Part shown: piece after piece, positions 7,954-16,002 of the stretch
Layout of the letters: every line of letters starts with the position of its first letter
Position numbering within the stretch: the stretch's first letter is position 1
Assembly (NCBI GenBank): GCA_016927695.1
Contig: JAFGME010000025.1
Span: 1-38,056 of the forward strand
DNA from: Bacteroidales bacterium
GTDB taxonomy: Bacteria > Bacteroidota > Bacteroidia > Bacteroidales > JAFGHD01
Length of the DNA stretch: 38,056 nucleotides
Reading direction: 5' to 3'
Position numbers and translations under genes: made by a program
The notes under the pieces: generated by a model
What the model saw: only the letters and a program-made list of their open reading frames with translations
What the model was told of the DNA's origin: nothing
Database searches by the model: none

Positions 7954-8073
7954 TTCAAGGCAGGGGATACGGTTTAATTGAAAAGAGATTTTCCATTGAA
8001 CAACATCAGGTTTACTTTGTTTTTTTGGTACATTGAAAAAAATTGAAAATCATTCATTAATAAAAAATAAGTT

Positions 8074-8709
8074 ATGGGAGTACTCGTAGGAAAAAAAGCC
8101 CCTCTTTTCGAAGCTGACGCAGTAGTGAACGGAGGTGAGTTTGTGGAAAAATTTTCGCTGGATCAGTTTATAGGAAAGAAATATGTTGTTTTCTTTTTCT
8201 ATCCCCTGGATTTTACTTTTGTCTGCCCAACTGAAATTCTTGCTTTTCAAAAGAAATTGCATGAGTTTGAGAAAAGGAACGTGGCCATAGTGGGTTGTTC
8301 CATTGATTCAAAATTCTCACATTGGGCATGGCTTCAGGCCGACCAGAAGGACGGCGGTATCAAGGGGGTTACTTTCCCGTTGGTGTCCGACTTGTCCAAG
8401 ACCATTTCAGAAAATTACGATGTCCTTGCCGGAGAATACGACTATGATGAAGAAAGCGACCAGTCCATATTCGATGGTGAACCGGTTGCCTACAGGGGAT
8501 TGTTTCTCATTGACAAGCAGGGTGTTGTACGTCATCAGGTGGTCAATGACCTGCCACTGGGAAGAAGTGTGAACGAAACCCTCAGGATGGTGGATGCACT
8601 GCAGTATTTTGAAGAGCATGGTGAGGTTTGTCCCGCCGACTGGCATGCCGGTGATGATGCACTGAAACCGACTTCCGAAGGCGTTGCAGATTATCTTGGT
8701 AAACATTAG
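8074..8709 (+). CDS. typical 2-Cys peroxiredoxin (AhpC/Prx1 group)
   Basis: This 211-residue cytosolic thiol peroxidase reduces hydrogen peroxide and organic peroxides. The peroxidatic Cys is C51 in FTFVCPTE and the resolving Cys is C186 in GEVCPADW, so both catalytic cysteines are present. Compared with short AhpC proteins there is an acidic insertion around residues 120-138 (YDYDEESDQSIFDGEPV) before the conserved YRGLFLID strand; I recall similar insertions in other Bacteroidota peroxiredoxins. No AhpF-type reductase gene is adjacent, so the reductant is unknown. The gene is monocistronic and is closed by a strong hairpin terminator at 8734-8770. Confidence 0.93.
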   Translation: MGVLVGKKAPLFEADAVVNGGEFVEKFSLDQFIGKKYVVFFFYPLDFTFVCPTEILAFQKKLHEFEKRNVAIVGCSIDSKFSHWAWLQADQKDGGIKGVTFPLVSDLSKTISENYDVLAGEYDYDEESDQSIFDGEPVAYRGLFLIDKQGVVRHQVVNDLPLGRSVNETLRMVDALQYFEEHGEVCPADWHAGDDALKPTSEGVADYLGKH

Positions 8710-8733
8710 TACAGTTTGTTTATTATGGACAGT

Positions 8734-8770
8734 AAAGCTGTTTCCCCGACTTTGGGGATGCAGCTTTTTT
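8734..8770 (+). terminator. intrinsic terminator after the peroxiredoxin gene
   Basis: AAAGCTG (8734-8740) pairs with CAGCTTT (8761-8767) and CCCC (8744-8747) with GGGG (8754-8757). The two stems are separated by a TTT/ATG internal loop, the apex is GACTTT, and a T run follows (8765-8770). This is the clearest Rho-independent terminator in the window. Confidence 0.85.
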
Positions 8771-8786
8771 GTTTTACAGAAAAGCT

Positions 8787-8794
8787 TATTTTTG
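8787..8794 (+). promoter_or_regulatory. -7 promoter box (TATTTTTG) for the MFS gene
   Basis: This is an exact TAnnTTTG match 19 bases before the MFS ATG and just after the peroxiredoxin terminator, so it should start a new transcript. No correctly spaced -33 TTTG was found. Confidence 0.6.
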
Positions 8795-8813
8795 ACGGAT
8801 ACTTAAACATCCT

Positions 8814-10199
8814 ATGGAGCTGATAAAAAGAAGCCTGAAAGACAATGCCGGAACAAGATGGGCGATGCTGTTCACGGTGGCCTTTGTACAGGCCTCCAAC
8901 TATTATTTCTACGATGCCATCTCCCCCCTGAAAAGAAACCTGGAGGAAAACTTTAACTTTACCAATACCGACTTCGGGCTGTTTGTTTCGGCTTACAGCA
9001 TACCCAATGTGTTTTTGTTGATGTGCATCTGGGGTGGCATCATCCTCGACCGTCTTGGTATCAGAAGGACCGGTTTTCTTTTTGTCTTATTGATGACCGG
9101 GGGCGCTGCCATTACTGCTTACGGTGCAAGCGTTTCTTACAGCAACGGAGGGTTTGGATACGCTTTCATGAGCTCCTTTCTCACAGGCTACTCCCCGGAA
9201 CTGAAGATGATGCTCCTTGGCAGGTTCTTCTTTGGCCTGGGCGCCGAAACATCCATTGTGGTGATCAGTAAGATTATTGTGAAATGGTTCAAGGGCAAAG
9301 AGCTTGCTATGGCTTTCGGATTCAAAATCGGAATTGCAAGGGCAGGATCATGGGCGGCTTTTTATTTCTCACCCCTTATTGCTTCAGGATCAGCCCACTG
9401 GAGTATCGCCATCTGGTTTGCCACTATGCTTTTACTGGTGGGCCTGCTGGCCTTTATCGTGTACATGTTCTTCGATCTCCGGCTCGACCGGCAGATCACT
9501 CAAACCACCCTGCTCAGGGATGAAGACAGGTTCAGGGCTTCCGACCTGATCAGGCTGCTGACAAACAGGTCTTTTATTTTTGTGACCTTATTGTGTATGA
9601 CCTTTTATTCGGCCGTTTTCCCCTTCCAGTCATTTTCCCCTGATTTTTTTCTGAACAAGTTCGGAGTTACCCAGGAAACAAGCGGTAAAATTGCGTCCCT
9701 GTTATCTGTCGGCACTGCCATTTTTACTCCTCTTGCAGGACTCTTTGTGGATAAAAGGGGCAGAAGCGCCACGCTGATGATTTTTGGGTCATTAGGGATC
9801 GTGTTTGTACATCTTTCATTTGCTTTTACTACCATAACACCTTATTTTCTGATGATTATCCTGGGAATAGCTTTTTCACTTGTTCCTGCAGCCATGTGGC
9901 CTTCGGTGGCTAAAATAGTGGCTGAGAAAAGAATTGGCAGCGCTTACGGTACCATGTTTGCGATTCAGAATCTGGGTTTATGGGCTGTGCCTTTGCTGCT
10001 TGGGACAATTCTTGATGCCACCAATCCCGGTGTCACCCCTGATGGCGTTGCTGCCGGAATCGCCACCTACAATTATTTCTGGGCGCTCATCCTTTTGGCA
10101 GGTTTGGGCATGATGGGTCTGGTTTTTGCTCTGCTCCTCAAACGGGAGGATAAAACATCGGGCTATGGACTGGAATTGCCATCCAACAAAAAAAAGTAA
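8814..10199 (+). CDS. major facilitator superfamily transporter
   Basis: The 461-residue protein has about twelve hydrophobic segments in two halves joined by a central cytoplasmic loop near residues 225-245 (LDRQITQTTLLRDEDRFRASDLIRLL). The MFS motif A region after the second helix reads GGIILDRLGIRRTG, and its counterpart in the second half reads GLFVDKRGRSATL. The C-terminal tail is basic. Substrates of MFS proteins range from sugars to peptides and cannot be read here; the overall look recalls the MFSD1-like/NarK-like branch, but this is only an impression. It has its own promoter and is followed by a separate promoter for the deacetylase, so it is probably transcribed alone. Confidence 0.88.
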   Translation: MELIKRSLKDNAGTRWAMLFTVAFVQASNYYFYDAISPLKRNLEENFNFTNTDFGLFVSAYSIPNVFLLMCIWGGIILDRLGIRRTGFLFVLLMTGGAAITAYGASVSYSNGGFGYAFMSSFLTGYSPELKMMLLGRFFFGLGAETSIVVISKIIVKWFKGKELAMAFGFKIGIARAGSWAAFYFSPLIASGSAHWSIAIWFATMLLLVGLLAFIVYMFFDLRLDRQITQTTLLRDEDRFRASDLIRLLTNRSFIFVTLLCMTFYSAVFPFQSFSPDFFLNKFGVTQETSGKIASLLSVGTAIFTPLAGLFVDKRGRSATLMIFGSLGIVFVHLSFAFTTITPYFLMIILGIAFSLVPAAMWPSVAKIVAEKRIGSAYGTMFAIQNLGLWAVPLLLGTILDATNPGVTPDGVAAGIATYNYFWALILLAGLGMMGLVFALLLKREDKTSGYGLELPSNKKK

Positions 10200-10207
10200 T
10201 ATTTTTG
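10200..10207 (+). promoter_or_regulatory. -7 promoter box (TATTTTTG) for the deacetylase/Ig-like pair
   Basis: This exact TAnnTTTG match starts right after the MFS stop codon and lies 41 bases before the deacetylase ATG. A TTG at 10176-10178 lies 21 bases upstream and could serve as a weak -33 element. Confidence 0.5.
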
Positions 10208-10248
10208 ATATAATTGTGAATTGCTTTTAAACGGTCAACAATAAAAAA

Positions 10249-10890
10249 ATGTACAGGGTAAAAACCCCGATATGGCTCAGGTTTTTCGACAGGGGCAAGG
10301 TATATAAAGCATCCGACCGGGGCAATGTCATGTATTTCACTTTTGATGACGGCCCTGACAGGAAAGCCACTCCTGAGATTTTAGCCATTCTGGATGAGTT
10401 TGATGCAAAAGCCGTGTTTTTCTGTACCGGAAGAAAAGCAGTTGAGAATCCCGATCTTCTGGAGTTGATACGGAAGAAGGGCCACGGTTTAGGGAATCAC
10501 TCCTTCTCTCACCGGGATGGGTGGCGAACAGCCACCGGTGATTACCTTGCTGATGTGAAAAAATGTGCAGAGGTGATACCTTCAAACCTGTTCAGGCCGC
10601 CTTACGGAAGGTTAAAACCTGCACAGTCCGCCGCACTTAGAAAGGAAGGATTCATTATAGTGATGTGGACCCTGTTGCCGGGTGACTTCGACACAAAGCT
10701 CCCTCAGGAAAAAGTATTTCAAAATATCATCAGATATGGGAAAAGCGGGTCTGTGATCGTTTTGCATGATTCTGAGAGGTTTCTCCGGGTCGCTTCCTTT
10801 GCCCTGAGAAAGTCGCTGGAGTACTTCTCCGCAAGAGGATTCAGATTTGAAGCCCTGGCATTGGATGGCAACCCGGAAAAAACGGATTGA
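10249..10890 (+). CDS. polysaccharide deacetylase (NodB homology, CE4 family)
   Basis: This 213-residue protein is little more than a NodB catalytic domain. Motif 1 is TFDDGP (31-36) with the base and metal Asp residues, motif 2 is HSFSH (84-88) with two metal His, motif 3 is RPPYG (116-120), and motif 5 is HDS (173-175). CE4 enzymes remove N-acetyl groups from peptidoglycan, chitin oligomers or exopolysaccharide. No clear signal peptide is present, so it may act in the cytoplasm or leave by another route; the substrate is not determined. Its stop codon is immediately followed by the ATG of the Ig-like protein, so the two are translationally coupled. Confidence 0.92.
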   Translation: MYRVKTPIWLRFFDRGKVYKASDRGNVMYFTFDDGPDRKATPEILAILDEFDAKAVFFCTGRKAVENPDLLELIRKKGHGLGNHSFSHRDGWRTATGDYLADVKKCAEVIPSNLFRPPYGRLKPAQSAALRKEGFIIVMWTLLPGDFDTKLPQEKVFQNIIRYGKSGSVIVLHDSERFLRVASFALRKSLEYFSARGFRFEALALDGNPEKTD

Positions 10891-12639
10891 ATGAAATATT
10901 GTCGAATTATATTAGTGTTCCTTTTTGCTGTATTCTGCAGCACATTGCTCCATTTTTGTGCCAATCCCGTTTCTCCAGCCGGCGGTCCGAAAGATGTAGC
11001 GCCGCCTGTACTTACCGGTTCCGATCCGGTACCGGGCTCAGTGAACTTCAGTGCAAAAACGCTGAGGCTTGACTTTGATGAGTTCATTGAATTGAAAAAT
11101 ATCCAGGAAGAAGTGATCCTGTCACCGCCAACAGGCGAACTGCCTGAAATCAAACTGAGAGGGAAATCCGTTATCGTGGAATTCAATGATGACTTACTCG
11201 AAAATACCACATATAATATTTTTTTTGGCGATGCCATCACTGACATCACCGAAGGCAACCCTCTCACAAGTTTTCATTTTTCATTTTCAACTGGTCCGTA
11301 TATTGACAGCCTCATGGTGGAAGGAACCGTGCATGATGCCTTTACAGGTGAACCCGTGAAGGGAGCTTTCGTGATGCTTTACCCGCCTCACAACGATACT
11401 GTGCCCCAGGACAGCCTTCCGCTGAAAGTCAGGCCTTACTATCTTTCCAAATCTGACGACAAAGGATATTTCAGGATCAATAACGTGAAAAACGGCCCCC
11501 TCAAGCTGTTTGCATTAAAAGACGTTAACGCCAACCTGATCTATGACCTTCCCAACGAGTCCATTGCATTTGCAGATTCGCTCATCACCCCGGTTTACGA
11601 AGGGCCAACCGTTGACACCGTTCTTTCTGCATCCGTTAAGGATACTTCCATTCTTTCCGTTCAGCAGCCGGATACGTTGCTGCAACCGGCAGAGAAACAT
11701 GGGATTGGACTTTTCATGTTTGCGGAATATGATTCTGTTCAGCAGTTGCTCAGCACAACCCTGATTAAGCCCGGACACTTGGTTTTCACATTCAGGTATC
11801 CGGCAAAAGCGCCTGAAGCGGTGATCATGACGGGCGGCATTCAGGAAGCAGATGTGCTCACCGGGTTGAACGAAGGCCGCGATTCACTCACCCTCTGGTT
11901 GCGGGATATTGAATCCGACACGCTTTATTGCCTTCTTCTTGACCAGGGAGAGGCCCTGGATACCATCATAACATCCCTGAAACCAAAAGGCGGCAGGAGA
12001 ATGGACAAGGACAATGTCATCATTCCGAAGCTTCAAATCACTTCCAATACAAAAGGAAAAACTTTGCCTCCTTTCCTGCCGGTTACTTTAGGTTTCAATT
12101 ATCCGGTTGAACAGGTGACGACCGACAGGATCATCCTGGTTTCGGAAACGGATACTCTTTCTCCGGAAATCTTTTTTGACGGCGACATTAAGAGGAATGC
12201 GAAAATTCAAAGAAAATGGACGGAAAAGGCTGTTTATACCCTTATCATTATGGACTCCTCCTTCAGCAGTTTTGCAGGGATTACTAACGATTCAACGACA
12301 TTCAGGTTTTCGGTGAAAGCGGCTGAGGACTACGGGAGCTTTACCCTGCACCTGAAAGCAGGGATGAATGATTATTCATACATTTTACATCTTATTGAAG
12401 GCAAAGACAAAGTCATCAGGGAAGTCACCCTGACGGGTGGGGGAGAAGCTTTTTTCAATCATTTGAACCCGGGGCAATACAAATTGCGGTGCATTGAAGA
12501 CCGGAACAGGAACAACAGGTGGGACACAGGAAGCTATCTGGACAGATTGCAGCCCGAAAGGGTGTTCTTTTACCCCATGAATATTACGATTCTCCCGAAC
12601 TGGGATCTGGTGGAAGAGTGGGAAATTCCATCACCTTAA
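10891..12639 (+). CDS. Ig-like (Big_5) domain envelope protein, possible lipoprotein
   Basis: The 582-residue protein opens with a signal-like helix ending in LLHFC at about residue 23, then ANPVSPAGGPKD. Bacteroidota homologues have a lipobox here; in this copy the residues before Cys (His-Phe) are unusual, so lipidation is likely but not certain. Residues about 37-135 form a Big_5 type Ig-like domain (DPVPGSVNFSAKTLRLDFDE). A carboxypeptidase-regulatory-like segment follows near 145-220 (GYFRINNVKNGPLKLFALKDVN). A second Ig-like region lies near 385-475, and a C-terminal domain (GQYKLRCIEDRNRNNRWDTG) ends the protein. It probably faces the periplasm or outer surface. The gene directly abuts the deacetylase and converges on ald with a 9-base overlap. 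Confidence 0.8.
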   Translation: MKYCRIILVFLFAVFCSTLLHFCANPVSPAGGPKDVAPPVLTGSDPVPGSVNFSAKTLRLDFDEFIELKNIQEEVILSPPTGELPEIKLRGKSVIVEFNDDLLENTTYNIFFGDAITDITEGNPLTSFHFSFSTGPYIDSLMVEGTVHDAFTGEPVKGAFVMLYPPHNDTVPQDSLPLKVRPYYLSKSDDKGYFRINNVKNGPLKLFALKDVNANLIYDLPNESIAFADSLITPVYEGPTVDTVLSASVKDTSILSVQQPDTLLQPAEKHGIGLFMFAEYDSVQQLLSTTLIKPGHLVFTFRYPAKAPEAVIMTGGIQEADVLTGLNEGRDSLTLWLRDIESDTLYCLLLDQGEALDTIITSLKPKGGRRMDKDNVIIPKLQITSNTKGKTLPPFLPVTLGFNYPVEQVTTDRIILVSETDTLSPEIFFDGDIKRNAKIQRKWTEKAVYTLIIMDSSFSSFAGITNDSTTFRFSVKAAEDYGSFTLHLKAGMNDYSYILHLIEGKDKVIREVTLTGGGEAFFNHLNPGQYKLRCIEDRNRNNRWDTGSYLDRLQPERVFFYPMNITILPNWDLVEEWEIPSP

Positions 12640-13845
12640 GGCAGCCATCAACAGCTCAATGTCCTGCGCGGGTAAACCGAAATGCTCTCCAATATACGGT
12701 TTTGTGATGGTTCCATTGTACATGTAAACGCCCTGCCGGACCCCGTAATTGGTAAGGAGCATGCTGCCTGTGCCTCCTTCTTCTCCGATTTTCAGAAGCA
12801 CAGGTGAAAAAAAGTTGCTGAGGGCATTGGATGCTGTATTGGGCACTCTTGAGGCCACGTTGGGTACACAATAATGGGTGACATCATATTTTTTAAATAC
12901 CGGATTGTTGTGATTGGTCACGCGGGAGGTTTCAAAACAGCCGCCCTGGTCGATGCTCACATCAATGATCACAGAGCCGGGCTTCATATTCCTGACCATA
13001 TCCTCTGTTACAAATACGGGAGTTAACCGTTCATCCGTGTGGACAGCGCCAATGGCAACGTCTGCCGTGCGCAGGGCTTTTCCGAGTATGCCGGGATGGA
13101 TCACAGAGGTGTATATCCTGAAATTCAGAATATTCTGCAGCCTGCGAAGCTTGTATATCGAATTGTCGAATACTTTCACGGAGGCGCCCAATCCCAAAGA
13201 GGCGCGGGCAGCGTATTCTCCTACTGTGCCGGCGCCTAAAATGATCACTTCGGTGGGTACAAGGCCCGGAAAACCTCCGAAAAGAACACCCTTACCGTAC
13301 AGAGGATCGCTGAGATATCCTGCAGCAATAAATACGGCAGCGGTGCCTGCAATTTCACTCATGGAAATGATCACAGGAAAGGATCCTGCCTTATCCCTGA
13401 TCAGTTCATAAGCAATGGCAGTCATTTTCTTCTCCATGAGTTTCCTGAAATACCCGGCTTCCTGTGCTGCAATATGAAGGGATGAGAAGATGGTTTTTCG
13501 GGGACTCATCATATCAATTTCCTTGTCCGACGGTGGAGCCACCTTAACTATGATATCGGTGTTGAATACCTCTTTTTTACTGTAAACGATTTCGGCCCCG
13601 GCCTCACTGTACTCATTATTACTGAAATGGGCTGCATTGCCGGCATCTGCTTCAATCAGCACCCTGTTGCCATGGGCCGCCAGCAATCCCACCGCTTCCG
13701 GTGTCAGGGGAACCCTGTTTTCCTGGTAGGTTGTTTCCTTTGGAACCCCAATGGAAAGATTTTTATTGTTCTGCTTTACCGCCAGTTTTTCTTCCCGGGG
13801 GAGCAGCTTGTCATTTCTGACCGTATCGTTTTGTTGAGAAATCAT
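12631..13845 (-). CDS. ald: alanine dehydrogenase
   Basis: This enzyme interconverts L-alanine with pyruvate and ammonia using NAD. The catalytic N-terminal part starts at SIGVPKETTYQENRVPLTPEAV, the active-site His lies in SSLHIAAQ, and the NAD-binding Rossmann loop is ILGAGTVGEYAARASLGLGASVKVFD. The ATG at 13845 gives 404 residues; an in-frame TTG 12 bases upstream, abutting the previous stop codon, is an alternative. About 30 residues precede the usual start of Ald (with the LLPREEKL motif), an extension I recall in other Bacteroidota Ald proteins and so probably real. The gene is last in a tsaE-SGNH-ald run, and its 3' end overlaps the convergent Ig-like gene by 9 bases. Confidence 0.92.
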   Translation of the reverse strand: MISQQNDTVRNDKLLPREEKLAVKQNNKNLSIGVPKETTYQENRVPLTPEAVGLLAAHGNRVLIEADAGNAAHFSNNEYSEAGAEIVYSKKEVFNTDIIVKVAPPSDKEIDMMSPRKTIFSSLHIAAQEAGYFRKLMEKKMTAIAYELIRDKAGSFPVIISMSEIAGTAAVFIAAGYLSDPLYGKGVLFGGFPGLVPTEVIILGAGTVGEYAARASLGLGASVKVFDNSIYKLRRLQNILNFRIYTSVIHPGILGKALRTADVAIGAVHTDERLTPVFVTEDMVRNMKPGSVIIDVSIDQGGCFETSRVTNHNNPVFKKYDVTHYCVPNVASRVPNTASNALSNFFSPVLLKIGEEGGTGSMLLTNYGVRQGVYMYNGTITKPYIGEHFGLPAQDIELLMAALR

Positions 13846-13857
13846 ATCTGCCTGCAA

Positions 13858-15000
13858 TTATTCATGATGGTTTGCGCCTGTGATAACGTCAAACAGGCGG
13901 TCGGCAATGAGCTTGTTTCCTTTTCTGTTCCAATGGGTGTCGCCCGGTATAAAATACTCCCTGTAGGTTGTTTCCGGATCCCTGTCAGCGATAAAGTCAG
14001 GAAAGAAATTGATGAATGGGATGCCATATCTGTTGCAGAATGCTTCCCAGTATGCTACCTGTTTGCTGTTAAGGTCTCCGGCCATGATCTGGTGGGGGGC
14101 CGGATACACTGCAAGGCTGAGCGGTATCCCCTTGCCCTGGCACAGTTCGTGAAGTTTTTTTATGTTCCCGCCGGCAGATTTTAACCCGGCTTTTCCCCAA
14201 CTGTTGAAAACGGCTTCATCGAGGGTCCAGATGAACCTCCCCTCCTCCGGATTCTCACGGTTTAAATACCCGTCAATGTTCTCGAACCACACATTGATGT
14301 TGGCCATCTCCTCAACATAAAAGGCATTGTCGATTTGGGCGGGACTTGTCAGTTTTGAAATGGAGTAGTATATAAATGAGTGGCCGGAAATAAATTTTCT
14401 GAAATCCGATAAACAGCGTTTCATAGCCGAAGGTTCCTCAGGTTTGAAATCCCTGTAGAAAATCTCATCCTGGATGTCGGATATGTCAATAAATACATAA
14501 ACTTCATCAAATACAAGACCCTTTTTTTCGATCAGATATTCCGTTTTCAGATAGTACAGGAGCGGGCTGTAGCTCACGGCTGCCGCATTGAGTATTTCGG
14601 TTTCCCGTTTACCGGCCTCCATCTTTTGATTCAATATACCGGCTACGCTTTCCTCCCATTTTACACCCAATCCCTCGATGAATGAATCGCCCAGGAAAAG
14701 TATTCTCTTTTTGTCGTCTGAAAGAGGAATTTCCCTGATGGCGGAATCCCTGAAACCTAATGAATTGGTGTACATTATATATTCCTGCTTCCCCCATTTT
14801 GTCAAGGCTTCCCTGTTGGGGTAAAAGTCATGATGATAATACGGATGGCTGCACCGGAAAGTATTATAATTACCGGGGATGAAAAGAGCGCCCGAAACAA
14901 GATCCAGCAAAAGAATGAATATCACAATGGTCGCAGAAACAGACTTTACAGGGTTTCTGAAAAACCATGAATTAGTTTTTTTTAGGTTCTTTTTTGTCAT
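13858..15000 (-). CDS. membrane-anchored SGNH/GDSL-type hydrolase or acyl esterase
   Basis: The 380-residue protein has an N-terminal membrane helix (about 22-40) and then an SGNH fold. Block I is FLGDS (nucleophile Ser at 106), and the C-terminal catalytic pair lies in GDTHWN (Asp 354, His 356), the DxHW form seen in AlgJ/AlgX-like O-acetyltransferases and esterases. Residues such as TNSLGFRD near 79-85 are common in Bacteroidota SGNH proteins of surface polysaccharide metabolism. It probably adds or removes acyl groups on an extracytoplasmic glycan, but the substrate is unknown. It lies 14 bases after tsaE, and its stop codon touches the ald reading frame, so all three appear co-transcribed. 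Confidence 0.8.
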   Translation of the reverse strand: MTKKNLKKTNSWFFRNPVKSVSATIVIFILLLDLVSGALFIPGNYNTFRCSHPYYHHDFYPNREALTKWGKQEYIMYTNSLGFRDSAIREIPLSDDKKRILFLGDSFIEGLGVKWEESVAGILNQKMEAGKRETEILNAAAVSYSPLLYYLKTEYLIEKKGLVFDEVYVFIDISDIQDEIFYRDFKPEEPSAMKRCLSDFRKFISGHSFIYYSISKLTSPAQIDNAFYVEEMANINVWFENIDGYLNRENPEEGRFIWTLDEAVFNSWGKAGLKSAGGNIKKLHELCQGKGIPLSLAVYPAPHQIMAGDLNSKQVAYWEAFCNRYGIPFINFFPDFIADRDPETTYREYFIPGDTHWNRKGNKLIADRLFDVITGANHHE

Positions 15001-15014
15001 CAGTAACGTAAAAA

Positions 15015-15431
15015 TTAAAACCGTATCACTCTGCTGTTATCGTTTACTCCCCAGTCAATTTGAATATATACGGAGTTTTGCGGTAAAAGTTCACTTGCTT
15101 TTTCAGGCCATTCAATGAAGCAATATGCCCCGCTGAAGAAATAATCTTCGTAACCGAGATCATAAATCTCACTGATTTTTTCAATCCTGTAAAAATCAAA
15201 ATGATAAATGCTTTCTCCGTTTGCCCGGATGTATTCATTGACAATGGAAAAAGTCGGACTGTTTACGGTATCCCTGACCCCCAGCAAGCGGGTTATAGCC
15301 TGGATGAAAGTGGTTTTACCGGCCCCCATTTCGCCCCTGAAAACAAATATTCTTGTATCAGGGAATTTTTCCATCAGAATCTTTCCAATGCCAGCCAACT
15401 GATCAGTGTTTTCAACCAGGTATTGTTCCAT
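15015..15431 (-). CDS. tsaE: tRNA threonylcarbamoyladenosine biosynthesis ATPase TsaE
   Basis: This 138-residue P-loop protein belongs to the TsaBDE complex that makes t6A37 in ANN-decoding tRNAs. Walker A is GEMGAGKT at residues 33-40, the family motif SPTFSIVNEY follows near 69-78, then the HFDFYRIE strand and the EWPE motif near 108-111. Length is slightly short but normal for the family. It is the first gene of a minus-strand run with the SGNH hydrolase and ald, an association without an obvious biochemical link. tsaB and tsaD are not in the window. No exact -7 box was found in the 285-base gap upstream on this strand. Confidence 0.95.
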   Translation of the reverse strand: MEQYLVENTDQLAGIGKILMEKFPDTRIFVFRGEMGAGKTTFIQAITRLLGVRDTVNSPTFSIVNEYIRANGESIYHFDFYRIEKISEIYDLGYEDYFFSGAYCFIEWPEKASELLPQNSVYIQIDWGVNDNSRVIRF

Positions 15432-15581
15432 ATTTTGAAAAATAACCTTGTAAAGATATGAATAAAAGCAAATGGTTTATCCCGATAGCTGCAGGGAGGT
15501 TAAGCCGGTTGAATCAGGGATGAACTGTTTCATTGTACTTCCGACACCTTCAGACATCATGCATCCAACATCTTTTTTTTC

Positions 15582-15613
15582 CCCTTTCACTAAACAATTA
15601 ATCCCTTTCACTA
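15582..15613. repeat. 11-base direct repeat spaced 21 bases (possible operator)
   Basis: CCCTTTCACTA occurs at 15582-15592 and again at 15603-15613. The start-to-start distance of 21 bases is two helical turns, so both copies face the same side of the DNA. They lie about 30 bases upstream of the -33 element of the promoter for the 65-residue gene, where an activator would bind. The rest of the 285-base gap between tsaE and that gene shows only a T run and no RNA gene that I recognise. Confidence 0.45.
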
Positions 15614-15642
15614 CCTGATTTTGACCGTTTCCTAATTGTCTG

Positions 15643-15673
15643 TTGAAACAGCCTTTGCTGCATTGTATCTTTG
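15643..15673 (+). promoter_or_regulatory. promoter of the 65-residue gene (TTG, 20 bases, TATCTTTG)
   Basis: TTG at 15643-15645 and TATCTTTG at 15666-15673 are separated by 20 bases, a good match to the Bacteroidota consensus. The predicted transcript has a leader of about 37 bases before the ATG at 15717. Confidence 0.65.
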
Positions 15674-15716
15674 TTTCATCAAGGTAACTATTGTGTAACT
15701 TAAAATTCTCACAGCT

Positions 15717-15914
15717 ATGAAACTCAATGGAAATGAAAAATGGGTACAAAATGGGATGAAGGTCGTTGAAAAACATCCCGGGAAAAAGAAGGTTTACCTC
15801 ACTTATCTGAAATTCAACCCTGAGATGGCGGAAAAATATCTGAGATTTCTGTCAAAAAACAGGGATGCACTGTATATCAGGTGGAATGACCAGAGACAGT
15901 GCTTTGTCGGGTGA
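15717..15914 (+). CDS. small basic hypothetical protein (65 residues)
   Basis: I do not recognise this protein. It is 65 residues, rich in Lys, with no signal peptide or membrane helix. The middle, KKVYLTYLKFNPEMAEKYLRFLSKN, looks like a strand followed by an amphipathic helix, and it ends IRWNDQRQCFVG with a single Cys. Support for it being real comes from context: a well-formed promoter 43 bases upstream, a paired direct repeat further up, and an ATG placed as expected. The T9SS protein starts 88 bases after the stop. A nucleic-acid-binding or regulatory role is possible given the charge but cannot be shown. Confidence 0.6.
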   Translation: MKLNGNEKWVQNGMKVVEKHPGKKKVYLTYLKFNPEMAEKYLRFLSKNRDALYIRWNDQRQCFVG

Positions 15915-16002
15915 TTTTCATTTTAAAAGCCAATTGAAATATTTTTTTATTTGTGTTGTTTTGATTTTTTTGTGCTATTTTAGTAATGAAAAAATCACCA
16001 CA

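Noticed and set aside
15477-15776. A 99-codon minus-strand open frame over the tsaE-small gene gap
   Set aside because: It covers the promoter, direct repeats and start of the 65-residue gene on the other strand, has a low-complexity Lys and Gly look, and has no -7 box of its own.
15865-16002. N-terminal extension of the T9SS propeller gene to an upstream start
   Set aside because: It would add 46 residues including a second hydrophobic stretch and overlap the small gene. The ATG at 16003 begins a normal signal peptide.
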